Assembly (NCBI GenBank): GCA_026389845.1
Contig: JAPLHB010000188.1
Span: 62,001-126,000 of the forward strand
Reading direction: 5' to 3'
Length of the DNA stretch: 64,000 nt
Origin: Chloroflexota bacterium
GTDB taxonomy: Bacteria > Chloroflexota > Anaerolineae > CG2-30-64-16
Shown: positions 9,000-17,711 of the stretch, in pieces
Layout of the letters: each line of letters starts with the position of its first letter
Numbering within the stretch: the first letter of the stretch is position 1
Made by a program: the position numbers and the translations under genes
The notes under the pieces: generated by a model
Database searches by the model: none
What the model saw: the letters and a program-made list of their open reading frames with translations, nothing else
What the model was told of the DNA's origin: nothing

Positions 9000-9265
9000 G
9001 AACTGCCATGCCGCGCGGCGGCGTTCTTGCTAGAAGAAACGCCTGCGCTTGTCATGCTGAGCGGGTCTACCAGCCAGCGATCGCTGCGGCGAACATCCAG
9101 CGAAGCATCCGGCGTTGCAAGTTTCTAAGCAGCGGCTCCGCCCCGAATCTCTCGCGACGGCGTGTAACAGCGAAGAATCCCTTCGTTGCACTCAGAGCTT
9201 GCCCCTTCACTGCGTTCAGGGCTTGCCCTGAACGCAGTGAAGGGGTAGGCTCTTTGCTGGTGTGA
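8990..9265. repeat. Nested composite of inverted-repeat elements
   Basis: This gap holds no gene. It begins with TTGTCATTCTGAGAACTGCC, then a second element starting TGTCATGCTGAGCGGG at about 9051, then an inner hairpin in which the segment from about 9197 pairs with the segment to about 9252. The first two parts recur in opposite orientation at about 45840-45990, and the inner hairpin recurs at about 22060-22120. I read it as elements inserted into each other. It probably ends transcription of the hydrolase operon. Confidence 0.7.
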
Positions 9266-9343
9266 CGCCGCAACGGAATGCTCGGGAGCGACCCGCGCAG
9301 AGTGACAAAGCGAGGTTTGCGGGAATACGTTTGGAGGCCATTA

Positions 9344-10039
9344 GTGAACAAAACTCTTCTAGGCATTATTCGTCTGCTTATCGTCTTCGCCATGCCCATC
9401 TTCCTCGCGCTGACCGCAGCGCGCGTCATGGTGGCCGACTGGTACCCGAAGCACGAGTACGTCAAGCCCGATTTTCCGCCCGACACCTATGGCTTCACCA
9501 CCGAGCAGCGGTTGGAGCGGGGGCTGACCAGCATCCACTTTCTGAATGACCCCCGCCCGGCCGACCAGGCCATCGTGTTACTCGACGCGCTGCGGCTGCC
9601 CGGCACCGACAAGGTGCTGTTCAACCAGTACGAGCGCAGTCACATGATGGACGTCAAGCGGTTCATTGATCTCTTGTGGCGCGTGCTGGCGGTGAGCGCG
9701 CTCATCGTCGTCGGCGGGCTGGCGCTGCTGCTGGCCCGGCACAAGACGCGGGCCGATGGTTACGCGGCCATCTTCGTCGGCGGCGCGCTGACGACGGGGC
9801 TGCTCGGCTTCCTGGTCGCCTTCGTGCTGGTCGGCTGGCGTACCTTTTTCATCGGCTTCCACGAGCTTTTCTTCCAGCCCGGCAGTTGGACCTTCGACTG
9901 GAGCGACTCCCTCATCCGCCTTTTCCCCGATAAGTTCTGGTTCGACGCGGGGTTCATTTTGACGGGGGGGACGTTGGCGGCGGGGGTGGTGGTAATGGGT
10001 ATTGGGTATGGGTTGGGCAGGCGTGCGCGTAGGGCGTAG
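9344..10039 (+). CDS. TIGR01906 / DUF1461 family integral membrane protein
   Basis: Membrane protein of 231 aa with about four TM helices and a long extracytoplasmic loop after the first. The family signature is visible: FNQYERSHMMDVK before TM2 and FHELFFQPGSWTFD...LIRLFPDKFWFD before the last TM. The function of this family is not known. I chose GTG 9344 (VNKTLLGIIRLL) because GGAGG lies seven bases upstream. The longer frame from 9278 is translated repeat sequence. Confidence 0.88.
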   Translation: MNKTLLGIIRLLIVFAMPIFLALTAARVMVADWYPKHEYVKPDFPPDTYGFTTEQRLERGLTSIHFLNDPRPADQAIVLLDALRLPGTDKVLFNQYERSHMMDVKRFIDLLWRVLAVSALIVVGGLALLLARHKTRADGYAAIFVGGALTTGLLGFLVAFVLVGWRTFFIGFHELFFQPGSWTFDWSDSLIRLFPDKFWFDAGFILTGGTLAAGVVVMGIGYGLGRRARRA

Positions 10040-10056
10040 TCTATTTGGGGAAGGAA

Positions 10057-10230
10057 GTAACCGTTCAGCCTATGCCGGAACGGAAGCATCCTGAGCGGAG
10101 CGGAGCGTCTTTTGCGGAGCGCAGTCGAAGGATGCGGCCTTAGGTGATACCCGCTCCGCATTCCTTCGACTTCATCCGGCACACTTCGCCGGACTCCGCT
10201 CAGGATGCTCCGCTAGGTCTGGACGGTTAC
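10057..10230. repeat. MITE-like inverted-repeat element
   Basis: About 174 bp with ends GTAACCGTTCAG and CTGGACGGTTAC (11 of 12 pair). It contains an inner inverted pair around GCATCCTGAGCGGAG / CTCCGCTCAGGATGC. The ends resemble those of the 6704-6843 element. It fills the gap between two membrane-protein genes, and its right end lies 15 bases before the next start codon. Confidence 0.65.
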
Positions 10231-10245
10231 GGGAGGAGTTAGCTC

Positions 10246-10971
10246 ATGGGCTTACTCACGTGGCAAGCCGCCCTCCTGGGCCTGGGACTGGCCGTGCTTG
10301 CCATTCTACTGACGATTTGGTGGCGGCAGCAGACGTTCCGCTGGGTGATCGTGCTGCTGGTCTGCCTGGTCGCCGCGCCGCTGTTGAGTTGGTGGTCGGG
10401 CATGGCGTTCGAGGTGGCCGATTACCGCGCCGGCTGCGATGGGTTGTGCCCTGGCTATCGCGGCGCGCCGGCGCCTTTTATCCAGGGGGAAGCGGCCGGC
10501 GGTGAGCTGCTGCCGGGGTTGTTCCTGGTCAATTGTCTGGTGTACCTGGCGCTGTTGTTGGGGTGGAGCGCGGTGATGCGCGCCATCCTCAAAAACCTAC
10601 GCGCCGGCTCGCGCAACCAGCTTTGGTGGCAACTGATCGGGGGCTTGATCCTACTGGTCGGCCCGTTCGTTCTCAGCCCGCTCTACCTGCCGCCGCCGGA
10701 GGCCCATGTCCGTGGCGACTCGCAGCGCATCGCCATCAACGCGCAGCGCGAGGTGTACTTGTACGACGAGCAGGCGTCGGCGCCGATCTTGCGCGTCAGC
10801 CTGGCCGACGTGCGCCCGCGCCGTGACGGCCAGATCGGGATGCGCGTCTGCCTGCGCCTTTACACCTTCTTCTACTTGCCCAACGGCTTCATGGTCCTGG
10901 ATATGACGCCGGAAGGGGTGCATAGCAACAACGGCGGGGTGCTGCCGCTGGATAGATCCTGTTGGGACTAG
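10246..10971 (+). CDS. Unrecognised integral membrane protein
   Basis: A 241-residue protein that I cannot assign to a family. It has about four hydrophobic segments: residues 5-25, 30-50, 85-110 and 130-150. Between segments 2 and 3 is a short loop with two cysteines (AGCDGLCPGY). The C-terminal domain of about 85 residues is soluble, with beta-strand pattern, and ends in Cys near the C-terminus (SCWD). The start is ATG 10246 with a strong GGAGGAG eight bases upstream. It lies between two secreted or membrane proteins on the same strand, only 26 bases before the M6 peptidase start, so co-expression with that peptidase is likely. Confidence 0.72.
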   Translation: MGLLTWQAALLGLGLAVLAILLTIWWRQQTFRWVIVLLVCLVAAPLLSWWSGMAFEVADYRAGCDGLCPGYRGAPAPFIQGEAAGGELLPGLFLVNCLVYLALLLGWSAVMRAILKNLRAGSRNQLWWQLIGGLILLVGPFVLSPLYLPPPEAHVRGDSQRIAINAQREVYLYDEQASAPILRVSLADVRPRRDGQIGMRVCLRLYTFFYLPNGFMVLDMTPEGVHSNNGGVLPLDRSCWD

Positions 10972-10997
10972 CCAAACTCGAATTACGGAGATCGCAC

Positions 10998-13091
10998 ATG
11001 ACACAACGAAATCGCAACTTAATCATCGGCCTTGTCGCCGCGGCATTGTTCCTCTGCTGCTGCGCGGTGGTCTTCGCCGGGGTAGTCGGCTGGATGACGT
11101 TCGGGCCGCAGGCGAACCGTCCGGCTACAGGCGAGCGCCCTGTCACCGTTATTACCCGTGTGGCGACGGCCGAACTGCCCGTCGCTCCTGCCACACGACC
11201 GCAGACGAGCGCAACGGCCACGCCCGGCGCCGGGGCCAAGCTGACCCCGCAGGCCGCGGCTACGCCCACGCCGCCGGCGGCGGCCGGCGGGCAGGACTTC
11301 GAGGCGCTGCTGGCCGAGGCCAAGATGCCGGCGCGCGATCAGCGCGACCTGGCGATGCGGCTGAAGTCCGGCGTGGGCGATATCCCGCTGGTGGTCAACG
11401 CCACGCCGCCGAGCTACAAGGTTGGCGACAAGGCCAAGTTCTGGATTTCCAATGAGGACACCAAGGAACACAAACAGATCACCGCTGAGCTGCTCTACAT
11501 CACGCCCCATCTCTACATGTGGGTCGAAGAGGGCATCAAGCTCAACCAGGCCGACCTGGAGAAATCCGCCAAGCGGTTCGAAGAGAAGACCTATCCTACG
11601 AATCGCGAGTTCTTTGGCAGCGAGTGGACGCCCGGCGTGGATAACGACATCCACTTGAGCATCCTCCACGCCCGCAGCCTGGGGAAGCGTGTCGCCGGTT
11701 ACTACTACTCGGCCGACGAATACTCGAAATCCGTCAACCAGTATTCGAACGAGCGCGAGATGTTCTACGTCTCGGCCGAGTCGGATAACGGCAAGCCGAA
11801 CAGCGACTTCTACGACGGCACCCTGGCCCACGAGTTCCAGCACATGATCCACTGGGCCAACGACCGCAACGAAGATACGTGGGTCAACGAGGGCATGTCG
11901 GAGCTGGCGAGCGAGTTGAACGGCTTCGACCCAGGCGGCGCGGAGTTCGCGTATGCCCAGAAACCCGATACACAACTGACGACCTGGGCCGACCCGAGCG
12001 AAGGCAACGACGCGCACTACGGCGCGTCGTATCTTTTCATGGCCTACTTCCTCGATCGCTTCGGCGAAGACCTGACCAAGGCGGTCGTGGCGTCGCCGGA
12101 GAACGGCATCCTCGGCTTCAACGACGCGCTGACGAAAGCCGGTCGCGCCGAGCGGTTCGACGATATTTACGCCGATTGGCTGATCGCCAACTATCTGGAC
12201 GCGCCGAAAGCCACGTCCGATGGCCGCTTCGGCTACGAGCAGATTGATCCACCTCAGCCGGCCGTGGCCGAGACGATCCGGCGCTTCCCGGCCACTGGCG
12301 CGGCGCAGGTGGGGCAGTACGCCGCAGATTTTATCAGTCTGAAGGGCCGCGGCGCAGTGACGATCAACTTCGAGGGCCAGACGCAGGTGGGGCTGGTGGA
12401 CGCGCAGGTGCGAGGCAAGTCCTCGTGGTGGTCGAACCGCGGTGACGACAGCGACGCCACCCTGACCCGCGCGTTCGATCTGCGCGGCGTCAAATCGGCC
12501 ACGCTGGCGTTTTCGGCCTGGTACGACGTCGAGGACGGCTGGGACTACGCCTACGTCGCTGTTTCGACTGACGGGGGCGTAAAGTGGCAGCTCCAGCGGG
12601 GCAAGTACACCACCGACAAGAACCCCGAGGGCAACGCCTTCGGGCCGGGGTGGACGGGGATCAGCGGCGGGGGCAGAGCGCCCCAGTGGGTGCAGGAGCA
12701 GGTTGATCTGACCGCGTTCGCCGGCAAGCAGATTCTGCTGCGCTTCGAGTACGTGACCGACGACGCGGTGAACGGGCCTGGCTTCATGGTGGACGACGTT
12801 GCCATTCCCGAGCTGAGCTACAGCGACGGCGGCGAGAACGGCGCCGGAGGTTGGGATGCGGCCGGCTGGGTGCTGACCGACAACCGGCTGGCGCAACGCT
12901 GGCTGGTGCAGTTGGTAGAGATCGGCAGCAACAAGATCACCGTTGAGCGCCTGGCCGTCGGGGCCGACGGCCGCGGTCAACTGGACGTGGCCGACCTGGG
13001 CAAGTTGGACAAAGCGGTGCTGATCATCAGCGGTCTGGCGCCGGTGACGACCGAAGCGGCGAAGTACAGTTACACCATCGCGGTGCGATGA
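10998..13091 (+). CDS. Secreted M6-like (immune inhibitor A type) metallopeptidase
   Basis: A 697-aa zinc peptidase with an N-terminal signal or anchor (LIIGLVAAALFLCCCAVVFAGVVGW) and a Thr/Ala/Pro-rich linker to about residue 100. The catalytic motif is HEFQHMIHW (about residue 277), followed by NEGMSELASEL, where a third ligand is expected. The C-terminal half contains a jelly-roll-like region (FDLRGVKSATLAFSAWYDVEDGWDYAYVAVSTDG) found after the catalytic domain in M6 and choice-of-anchor proteins. Likely role: extracellular protein degradation. Start 10998 follows CGGAG; the earlier in-frame start at 10962 overlaps the upstream gene. The poly-Cys run in the hydrophobic segment (LCCC) could allow lipidation, but no clear lipobox is seen. 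Confidence 0.9.
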   Translation: MTQRNRNLIIGLVAAALFLCCCAVVFAGVVGWMTFGPQANRPATGERPVTVITRVATAELPVAPATRPQTSATATPGAGAKLTPQAAATPTPPAAAGGQDFEALLAEAKMPARDQRDLAMRLKSGVGDIPLVVNATPPSYKVGDKAKFWISNEDTKEHKQITAELLYITPHLYMWVEEGIKLNQADLEKSAKRFEEKTYPTNREFFGSEWTPGVDNDIHLSILHARSLGKRVAGYYYSADEYSKSVNQYSNEREMFYVSAESDNGKPNSDFYDGTLAHEFQHMIHWANDRNEDTWVNEGMSELASELNGFDPGGAEFAYAQKPDTQLTTWADPSEGNDAHYGASYLFMAYFLDRFGEDLTKAVVASPENGILGFNDALTKAGRAERFDDIYADWLIANYLDAPKATSDGRFGYEQIDPPQPAVAETIRRFPATGAAQVGQYAADFISLKGRGAVTINFEGQTQVGLVDAQVRGKSSWWSNRGDDSDATLTRAFDLRGVKSATLAFSAWYDVEDGWDYAYVAVSTDGGVKWQLQRGKYTTDKNPEGNAFGPGWTGISGGGRAPQWVQEQVDLTAFAGKQILLRFEYVTDDAVNGPGFMVDDVAIPELSYSDGGENGAGGWDAAGWVLTDNRLAQRWLVQLVEIGSNKITVERLAVGADGRGQLDVADLGKLDKAVLIISGLAPVTTEAAKYSYTIAVR

Positions 13092-13153
13092 GGGCGCGGA
13101 ACGAACCGCAGATTGCAGATTATGGCGGCATTCCTGCGCGAATGAACTTGCGC

Positions 13154-13311
13154 TGTCATGCTGAGCGGGTTAACAAGTCAAGGTTCGCGACGGCGAGATT
13201 TCAGCGAAGCATCCTTCACTGTGTTCAGGACAGGTTCTCTTTGCGCACGAAGACTCTTTGCTGGTGTCACGCTGCGGCGCACCGTTCGTCGTCAACCCGC
13301 TCAGAGGGACA
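13154..13311. repeat. TGTCATTCTGAGCGG-family inverted-repeat element
   Basis: About 158 bp with ends TGTCATGCTGAGCGGGT and ACCCGCTCAGAGGGACA. It contains the CAGCGAAGCATCC / TTTGCTGGTGTCACG inner segments shared by this family across the window. The gap 13092-13347 holds nothing else that I can recognise. Confidence 0.75.
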
Positions 13312-13347
13312 GTTCACGAGCCGCGCGGAGCGCAGCGCAGACGAAGG

Positions 13348-14070
13348 ATGCCGCATGGAGAAGACAAGATCAAAGATTGGCTCTACCCCACGGGCGTCCT
13401 GGTTCTGATGGCGTTCGTCGCCGCGGGCACGCTGCAATCGGGGTTGCTTCTGCGCCGGTGGACGCCGCCGTTCAACCTGCTGTTGAGCCTGCCTGACAAC
13501 GCGCTGCGCCTGGCGCTGATCGGCCTGTGCGTCTTCTGGGGCTGGCGCATGGGGCCGGGGCCGGCCGCGTTGGGTTGGGGCACGACCGCGCTGCCGGCCG
13601 AGCTGGCGTTCGGCGCGGGCGTGGGCCTGCTGACGGCTGCCGCGATTAATCTGGGCAGCCTGCTGGTCGTCCGCCGATGGGGGCAGGAGGCATTTTCCAC
13701 CAGGCTGATCCAGTGCATCCTGCCTCTCGACAGCCGCGAGTGGCTCGGCGTGCTGCTGGCGTTGCTCCCGGCGGCCGCGGTCGAGGAACTGTTGTTCCGC
13801 TCGTTGCCGTTGGGCGGGCCGGGGCTGTTCGGGGTCGGAGGTTTGCGTCCCCACTGGCTGATGTGGCCGCTGGCGCTCTTCTTCGGATTGCTCCACTGGC
13901 CGCAAGGCGGTTGGGGCGTCGTCGGCACGACCCTGGCCGCGATCATCCTCTCGTTGCTCTTCCTCGTTACCGGAAGCCTCTGGCCGCCCCTGGCCGCACA
14001 CTATGTCCTCAACGTGTCGCAGATTGTCGTGGCGAAGTGGATGGGGATGGAGGCGGTGCGGGGAGCGTGA
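13348..14070 (+). CDS. CPBP-family intramembrane protease-like protein
   Basis: Multi-pass membrane protein of about 240 aa. The CPBP (CAAX protease and bacteriocin-processing, Abi) signature is visible: EExxxR in AAVEELLFRSLPLG, then a helix with FGLLHWPQGG providing the second-motif His, and LAAHYVLNV for the third. Family members are prenyl-dependent endopeptidases or immunity proteins; the role here is unknown. The start is uncertain. ATG 13348 (MPHGEDK) is used, but the ribosome-site-like GAAGG is too close, and the upstream DNA is an inserted repeat that may have replaced the native start region. Confidence 0.75.
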   Translation: MPHGEDKIKDWLYPTGVLVLMAFVAAGTLQSGLLLRRWTPPFNLLLSLPDNALRLALIGLCVFWGWRMGPGPAALGWGTTALPAELAFGAGVGLLTAAAINLGSLLVVRRWGQEAFSTRLIQCILPLDSREWLGVLLALLPAAAVEELLFRSLPLGGPGLFGVGGLRPHWLMWPLALFFGLLHWPQGGWGVVGTTLAAIILSLLFLVTGSLWPPLAAHYVLNVSQIVVAKWMGMEAVRGA

Positions 14071-14219
14071 TGCGTGGTGCGTGATGCGTGATGCGTGGTG
14101 CGTGATGCGTGATGCGTGATGCGTGGTGCGTGGTGCGTGGTGCGTGATGCGTGATGCGTGATGCGTGATGCGTGATGCGTGGTGCGTGATGCGTGATGCG
14201 TGATGCGTGATGCGTGGTG
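14070..14219. repeat. 7-bp tandem repeat array (GCGTGAT/GCGTGGT)
   Basis: About 21 uninterrupted copies of the 7-mer GCGTGAT with a G/A variant at position 6 (GCGTGGT). It starts directly after the CPBP stop codon and ends just before the hsdR promoter. A period of 7 is open in every frame on the minus strand and creates a spurious Thr/His/Ala/Ser-rich frame. Such arrays vary in copy number by slippage. Confidence 0.95.
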
Positions 14220-14232
14220 TGTGTGCAGTGAA

Positions 14233-14261
14233 TTGTCACATCATGCGGCGCGTGCTATACT
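14233..14261 (+). promoter_or_regulatory. Sigma-70 promoter of the type I RM operon
   Basis: TTGTCA (14233-14238), 17-base spacer, TATACT (14256-14261). The start point expected about seven bases downstream (about 14268) lies only some four bases before the hsdR ATG, so the message would be leaderless or nearly so. This agrees with the absence of a Shine-Dalgarno sequence there. Confidence 0.75.
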
Positions 14262-14271
14262 TGGCACTGCC

Positions 14272-16650
14272 ATGAACAAAAAGCAACTCACCGAGCAGGA
14301 AATCCGCACCCAGTACGTGACGCCCGCAATCCAGGACGCGGGCTGGAAGCCGGGCCAGATGCGCGAGGAAGTGACCTTCGATGCTGGCCGGGTCATCGTC
14401 CGCGGAACGATCTCCATGCGCAGTTCCGACCGCAAGCGGGTGGACTATCTCCTCTACCACAAGCCCGGCATCCCCCTGGCAGTCGTCGAAGCCAAAGACA
14501 ACAACCACGGCATCAGCGCGGGCATGGATCAGGTGCTGGAATACGCCGAGATGCTGGACGTGCCGTTCGTCTACACCTCCAACGGCGACGGTTTCATGGA
14601 ACATGACCGGACGGTCAAGGATGGCCCGGTCGAACGTGAGTTGGGGCTGGATGAGTTCCCGTCGCCCGATGCGCTGTGGCTGCGCTACATGCGGCATACC
14701 GGGATGGCCGCGGCCATAGAGAAGATCGTCACCGAGGATTACTACTACGACCGCTACGGCCGCGCGCCGCGCTACTACCAGGAGGTGGCGATCAACCGGA
14801 CGGTGCGCGCCATCGCCGAGGGGCAGAAGCGGCTCCTGCTGGTGATGGCGACCGGCACCGGCAAAACCTATACCGCGTTTCAGATCATCTGGCGGCTGTG
14901 GCGGGCCAAGAAGGTGCGCCGCGTGCTTTTCCTGACCGACCGGAACATCATGGCCGACCAGACCATGACCAACGACTTCCGGTTTTTCGGCGACAAGATG
15001 ACCAAGGTGGTCAAGCGCCAGGTGGACAAATCCTACGAGATCTACCTGGCGCTCTACCAGGGCATCTCAGGCGCCGAGGACTGGCAGGATGTCTATCGCC
15101 AGTTCTCGCCCGACTTTTTCGACCTGATCATCGTGGACGAATGCCACCGGGGCAGCGCGGATGCCGATTCGGCCTGGCGCGAGGTGCTGGAGTACTTCTC
15201 CTCCGCTGCGCAAATCGGCCTGACCGCCACGCCGAAGGAAACCAAGGACGCCTCCAACTTTGACTATTTCGGCGAACCGATCTACACCTACTCGCTCCGG
15301 CAGGGGATCGCCGATGGGTTCCTGGCCCCGTACAAGGTCATCCGTATTGACCTGGACCGGGACGTGGACGGCTGGCGGCCCAGGCAGGGGCAGATCGACC
15401 GCTACGGCACGCCCATCCCCGATGAGTTGTACACCAGCCGCGACTTCGATCGCACGCTGGTGATTGACGAGCGCACGGAACTGGTCGCCTGGCGCGTGAG
15501 CGAATATCTGCGAGCCACGGGCCGGATGCAGAAGACGATCATCTTTTGTGAGGACATCGAGCACGCCGAGCGGATGCGCCACGCCATCGCCAACATGAAC
15601 GGCGACCTGGTCAACGAAAACCGCCGCTACGTCATGCGGATCACCGGCGACAACCCGGTGGGCAAGGCCGAGCTGGACAACTTCATCAGCCCAGAAGAGC
15701 CTTATCCCGTGATCGCCACTACCTCTAAGCTCATGACCACTGGCGTGGATGCACAGACCTGCAAGCTGATCGTGCTGGACCAGACCATCAATTCGATGAC
15801 CGAGTTCAAGCAGATCATCGGCCGCGGGACGCGCATCCGCGAGGATTTCGGCAAGACCTACTTCACGATCATGGACTTCCGCAACGTGACGCGGCTGTTC
15901 GCCGATCCCGCGTTCGACGGCGACCCGGTGCAGATTTACGAGCCGGGGCCAGACGATCCCCCCGTGCCGCCGGAGCCGGACGGCGGGACTCAGCCCCAGG
16001 CCGTCGAATACCCGATGGCTGAGGACCAGGGCGGCGGGGCGGTCTTCACAGAACGGCCGCAGACGCGCCAGAAGTACTACGTGAACGGCGTCGAGGTGCG
16101 CATCCTGGCAGAGCGGGTACAATACCTGGGGCCGGATGGCGTCCTCAGGACGGCCTCGTTCCGGGAGTTCAGCCGGGAGAACCTGCGGGGCCAGTACGCA
16201 TCGCTGGATGATTTTCTGACCCGGTGGAACGCGGCCGCGCGCAAGGAGGCGCTGCTGGCCGAGCTGCTGGAGCAGGGCTTTTTGCTGGACAAGCTGCAAG
16301 ACGGCGCCAACGCCGATCTCGACCCGTTCGACCTGATCTGCCACGTGGCGTTCGACCGGCCGCCCTTGACGCGAGGTGAGCGCGCGCGGAGTGTCCGCAA
16401 AAGCGCGCTGTTCGATGAGTACGGCGGAAAAGCCCGCGCGGTGCTCGAGGCGCTGCTTGCCAAGTACGCCGACGAGGGGATCGCACCGGTGGAGGCGGCA
16501 CAGGACGACAGCAAACTGGTCAACGTGCTGCAATTGTCGCCCTTCCGGGAGATCGGCCTGCCAGTGCAGATCCTGAACGCGTTTGGCAGCAAGAAACGTT
16601 ATTTCGAGGCGCTGGCCGCGCTAAAGCGTGAGATATACCGGGCGGCTTGA
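14272..16650 (+). CDS. hsdR: Type I restriction enzyme R subunit
   Basis: Motor and nuclease subunit of a type I restriction complex, 792 aa. The N-terminal PD-(D/E)xK nuclease is seen as RVDYLLYHKPGIPLAVVEAKD. The SF2 translocase has Walker A ATGTGKTYTAF, DECH box IVDECHRGS, motif III GLTATPKET, and a C-terminal helicase lobe ending in QIIGRGTRIRED (motif VI). The C-terminal domain should bind the HsdM/HsdS methylase. ATG 14272 (MNKKQLTEQEIR) sits directly downstream of a consensus promoter; the longer frame from 14200 is tandem-repeat sequence. It is the first gene of hsdR - DUF1016 - hsdM - hsdS. Confidence 0.95.
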   Translation: MNKKQLTEQEIRTQYVTPAIQDAGWKPGQMREEVTFDAGRVIVRGTISMRSSDRKRVDYLLYHKPGIPLAVVEAKDNNHGISAGMDQVLEYAEMLDVPFVYTSNGDGFMEHDRTVKDGPVERELGLDEFPSPDALWLRYMRHTGMAAAIEKIVTEDYYYDRYGRAPRYYQEVAINRTVRAIAEGQKRLLLVMATGTGKTYTAFQIIWRLWRAKKVRRVLFLTDRNIMADQTMTNDFRFFGDKMTKVVKRQVDKSYEIYLALYQGISGAEDWQDVYRQFSPDFFDLIIVDECHRGSADADSAWREVLEYFSSAAQIGLTATPKETKDASNFDYFGEPIYTYSLRQGIADGFLAPYKVIRIDLDRDVDGWRPRQGQIDRYGTPIPDELYTSRDFDRTLVIDERTELVAWRVSEYLRATGRMQKTIIFCEDIEHAERMRHAIANMNGDLVNENRRYVMRITGDNPVGKAELDNFISPEEPYPVIATTSKLMTTGVDAQTCKLIVLDQTINSMTEFKQIIGRGTRIREDFGKTYFTIMDFRNVTRLFADPAFDGDPVQIYEPGPDDPPVPPEPDGGTQPQAVEYPMAEDQGGGAVFTERPQTRQKYYVNGVEVRILAERVQYLGPDGVLRTASFREFSRENLRGQYASLDDFLTRWNAAARKEALLAELLEQGFLLDKLQDGANADLDPFDLICHVAFDRPPLTRGERARSVRKSALFDEYGGKARAVLEALLAKYADEGIAPVEAAQDDSKLVNVLQLSPFREIGLPVQILNAFGSKKRYFEALAALKREIYRAA

Positions 16651-16667
16651 GACGGGGAGGTACAACC

Positions 16668-17705
16668 ATGCCATCGCACGTGCTGGATATTCCGGCCAAC
16701 TACGCAGCTTTCCTGGCCAGTCTGCAAGAGCGCATCCGCGGCGCCCAGGTACGTGCAGTGCTGTCCGTCAATCGCGAGCTGGTGCTGCTCTACTGGCAGA
16801 TCGGCCGCGAGATTCTGAGCCAGCAGGATGCTCAAGGCTGGGGCGCGAAGGTGATTGACCGGCTGTCGCAGGATTTGCGCCAGGCCTTTCCTGAGATGAA
16901 GGGTTTTTCCGCACGCAACTTGAAGTACATGCGGGCGTTCGCCGAGGCCTGGCCTGACGAGCAATTTGTGCAAGAGATGCTTGCACAAATCACCTGGTAC
17001 CACAACGTCGCCTTGCTCGAAAAGCTTGACCTGCCGCCAGACCGTGTCTGGTATGCCCGCAAGGCTATCGAGAACGGCTGGAGCCGCGCCATCCTCGTGC
17101 ATCAGATTGATACGAAGCTACACGAGAGGCTGGGCAGTGCGCAAAGCAACTTCGCGCGCACATTGCCCGCGCCGCAATCGGAATTGGCCCAGCAGTTGCT
17201 AAAAGACCCCTACACCTTCGACTTTCTCTCCCTGGGTGAGGAGGCCCACGAGCGGGACCTGGAGCGGGCGCTGATCGAGCATCTGCGCGCCTTCCTGCTG
17301 GGGTTGGGCCTGGGCTTTGCGTTCGTCGGCAACCAGTACCATCTGGAGATCGGCGGTCAGGATTTCTACCTTGACCTGCTCTTCTACCACTTCCGCTTGC
17401 GCTGCTTCGTCGTCGTTGACCTGAAGATCGGTACCTTTCAGCCCGATGACGCAGGCAAGATGAATTTTTACCTTTCGGCGATGGATGACCTGCTGCGCGG
17501 GGAACAAGATCAGCCCTCGATCGGACTCATCCTGTGCCGCGAGAAGAACCGGGTGATCGTGGAATACGCACTGCGCGATCTGGGCAAGCCGATCGGCATA
17601 TCGGCCTATCAATTGACGCGGGCATTGCCGGAAGGATTCCGCGGCAGCCTGCCGACGATCGAAGATCTGGAAGCCGAGCTATCCCAGAACCAGGAGACCG
17701 TGTAA
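16668..17705 (+). CDS. DUF1016 (YhcG-type) PDDEXK nuclease family protein
   Basis: A 345-aa protein with the two usual parts of the family. The N-terminal helical DUF1016_N domain (LVLLYWQIGREIL...GWGAKVIDRLSQDLRQAFPEMKGFSARNLKYMRAF) is about residues 15-160. The C-terminal nuclease fold (about 200-330) has YHLEIGGQDFYLDLLFYHFRLRCFVVVDLKIGTF, giving the D...(D)xK active-site pattern. Such genes often sit inside type I RM operons, so a defence accessory role is likely, though the exact role is unproven. ATG 16668 is preceded by GGGGAGG at seven bases. It is 17 bases after hsdR and six before hsdM, clearly in one operon. Confidence 0.9.
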   Translation: MPSHVLDIPANYAAFLASLQERIRGAQVRAVLSVNRELVLLYWQIGREILSQQDAQGWGAKVIDRLSQDLRQAFPEMKGFSARNLKYMRAFAEAWPDEQFVQEMLAQITWYHNVALLEKLDLPPDRVWYARKAIENGWSRAILVHQIDTKLHERLGSAQSNFARTLPAPQSELAQQLLKDPYTFDFLSLGEEAHERDLERALIEHLRAFLLGLGLGFAFVGNQYHLEIGGQDFYLDLLFYHFRLRCFVVVDLKIGTFQPDDAGKMNFYLSAMDDLLRGEQDQPSIGLILCREKNRVIVEYALRDLGKPIGISAYQLTRALPEGFRGSLPTIEDLEAELSQNQETV

Positions 17706-17711
17706 CCACCC

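Noticed and set aside
14009..14239. Thr/His/Ala/Ser-rich minus-strand frame
   Set aside because: It is translation of the 7-bp tandem repeat; period 7 keeps the frame open without coding.
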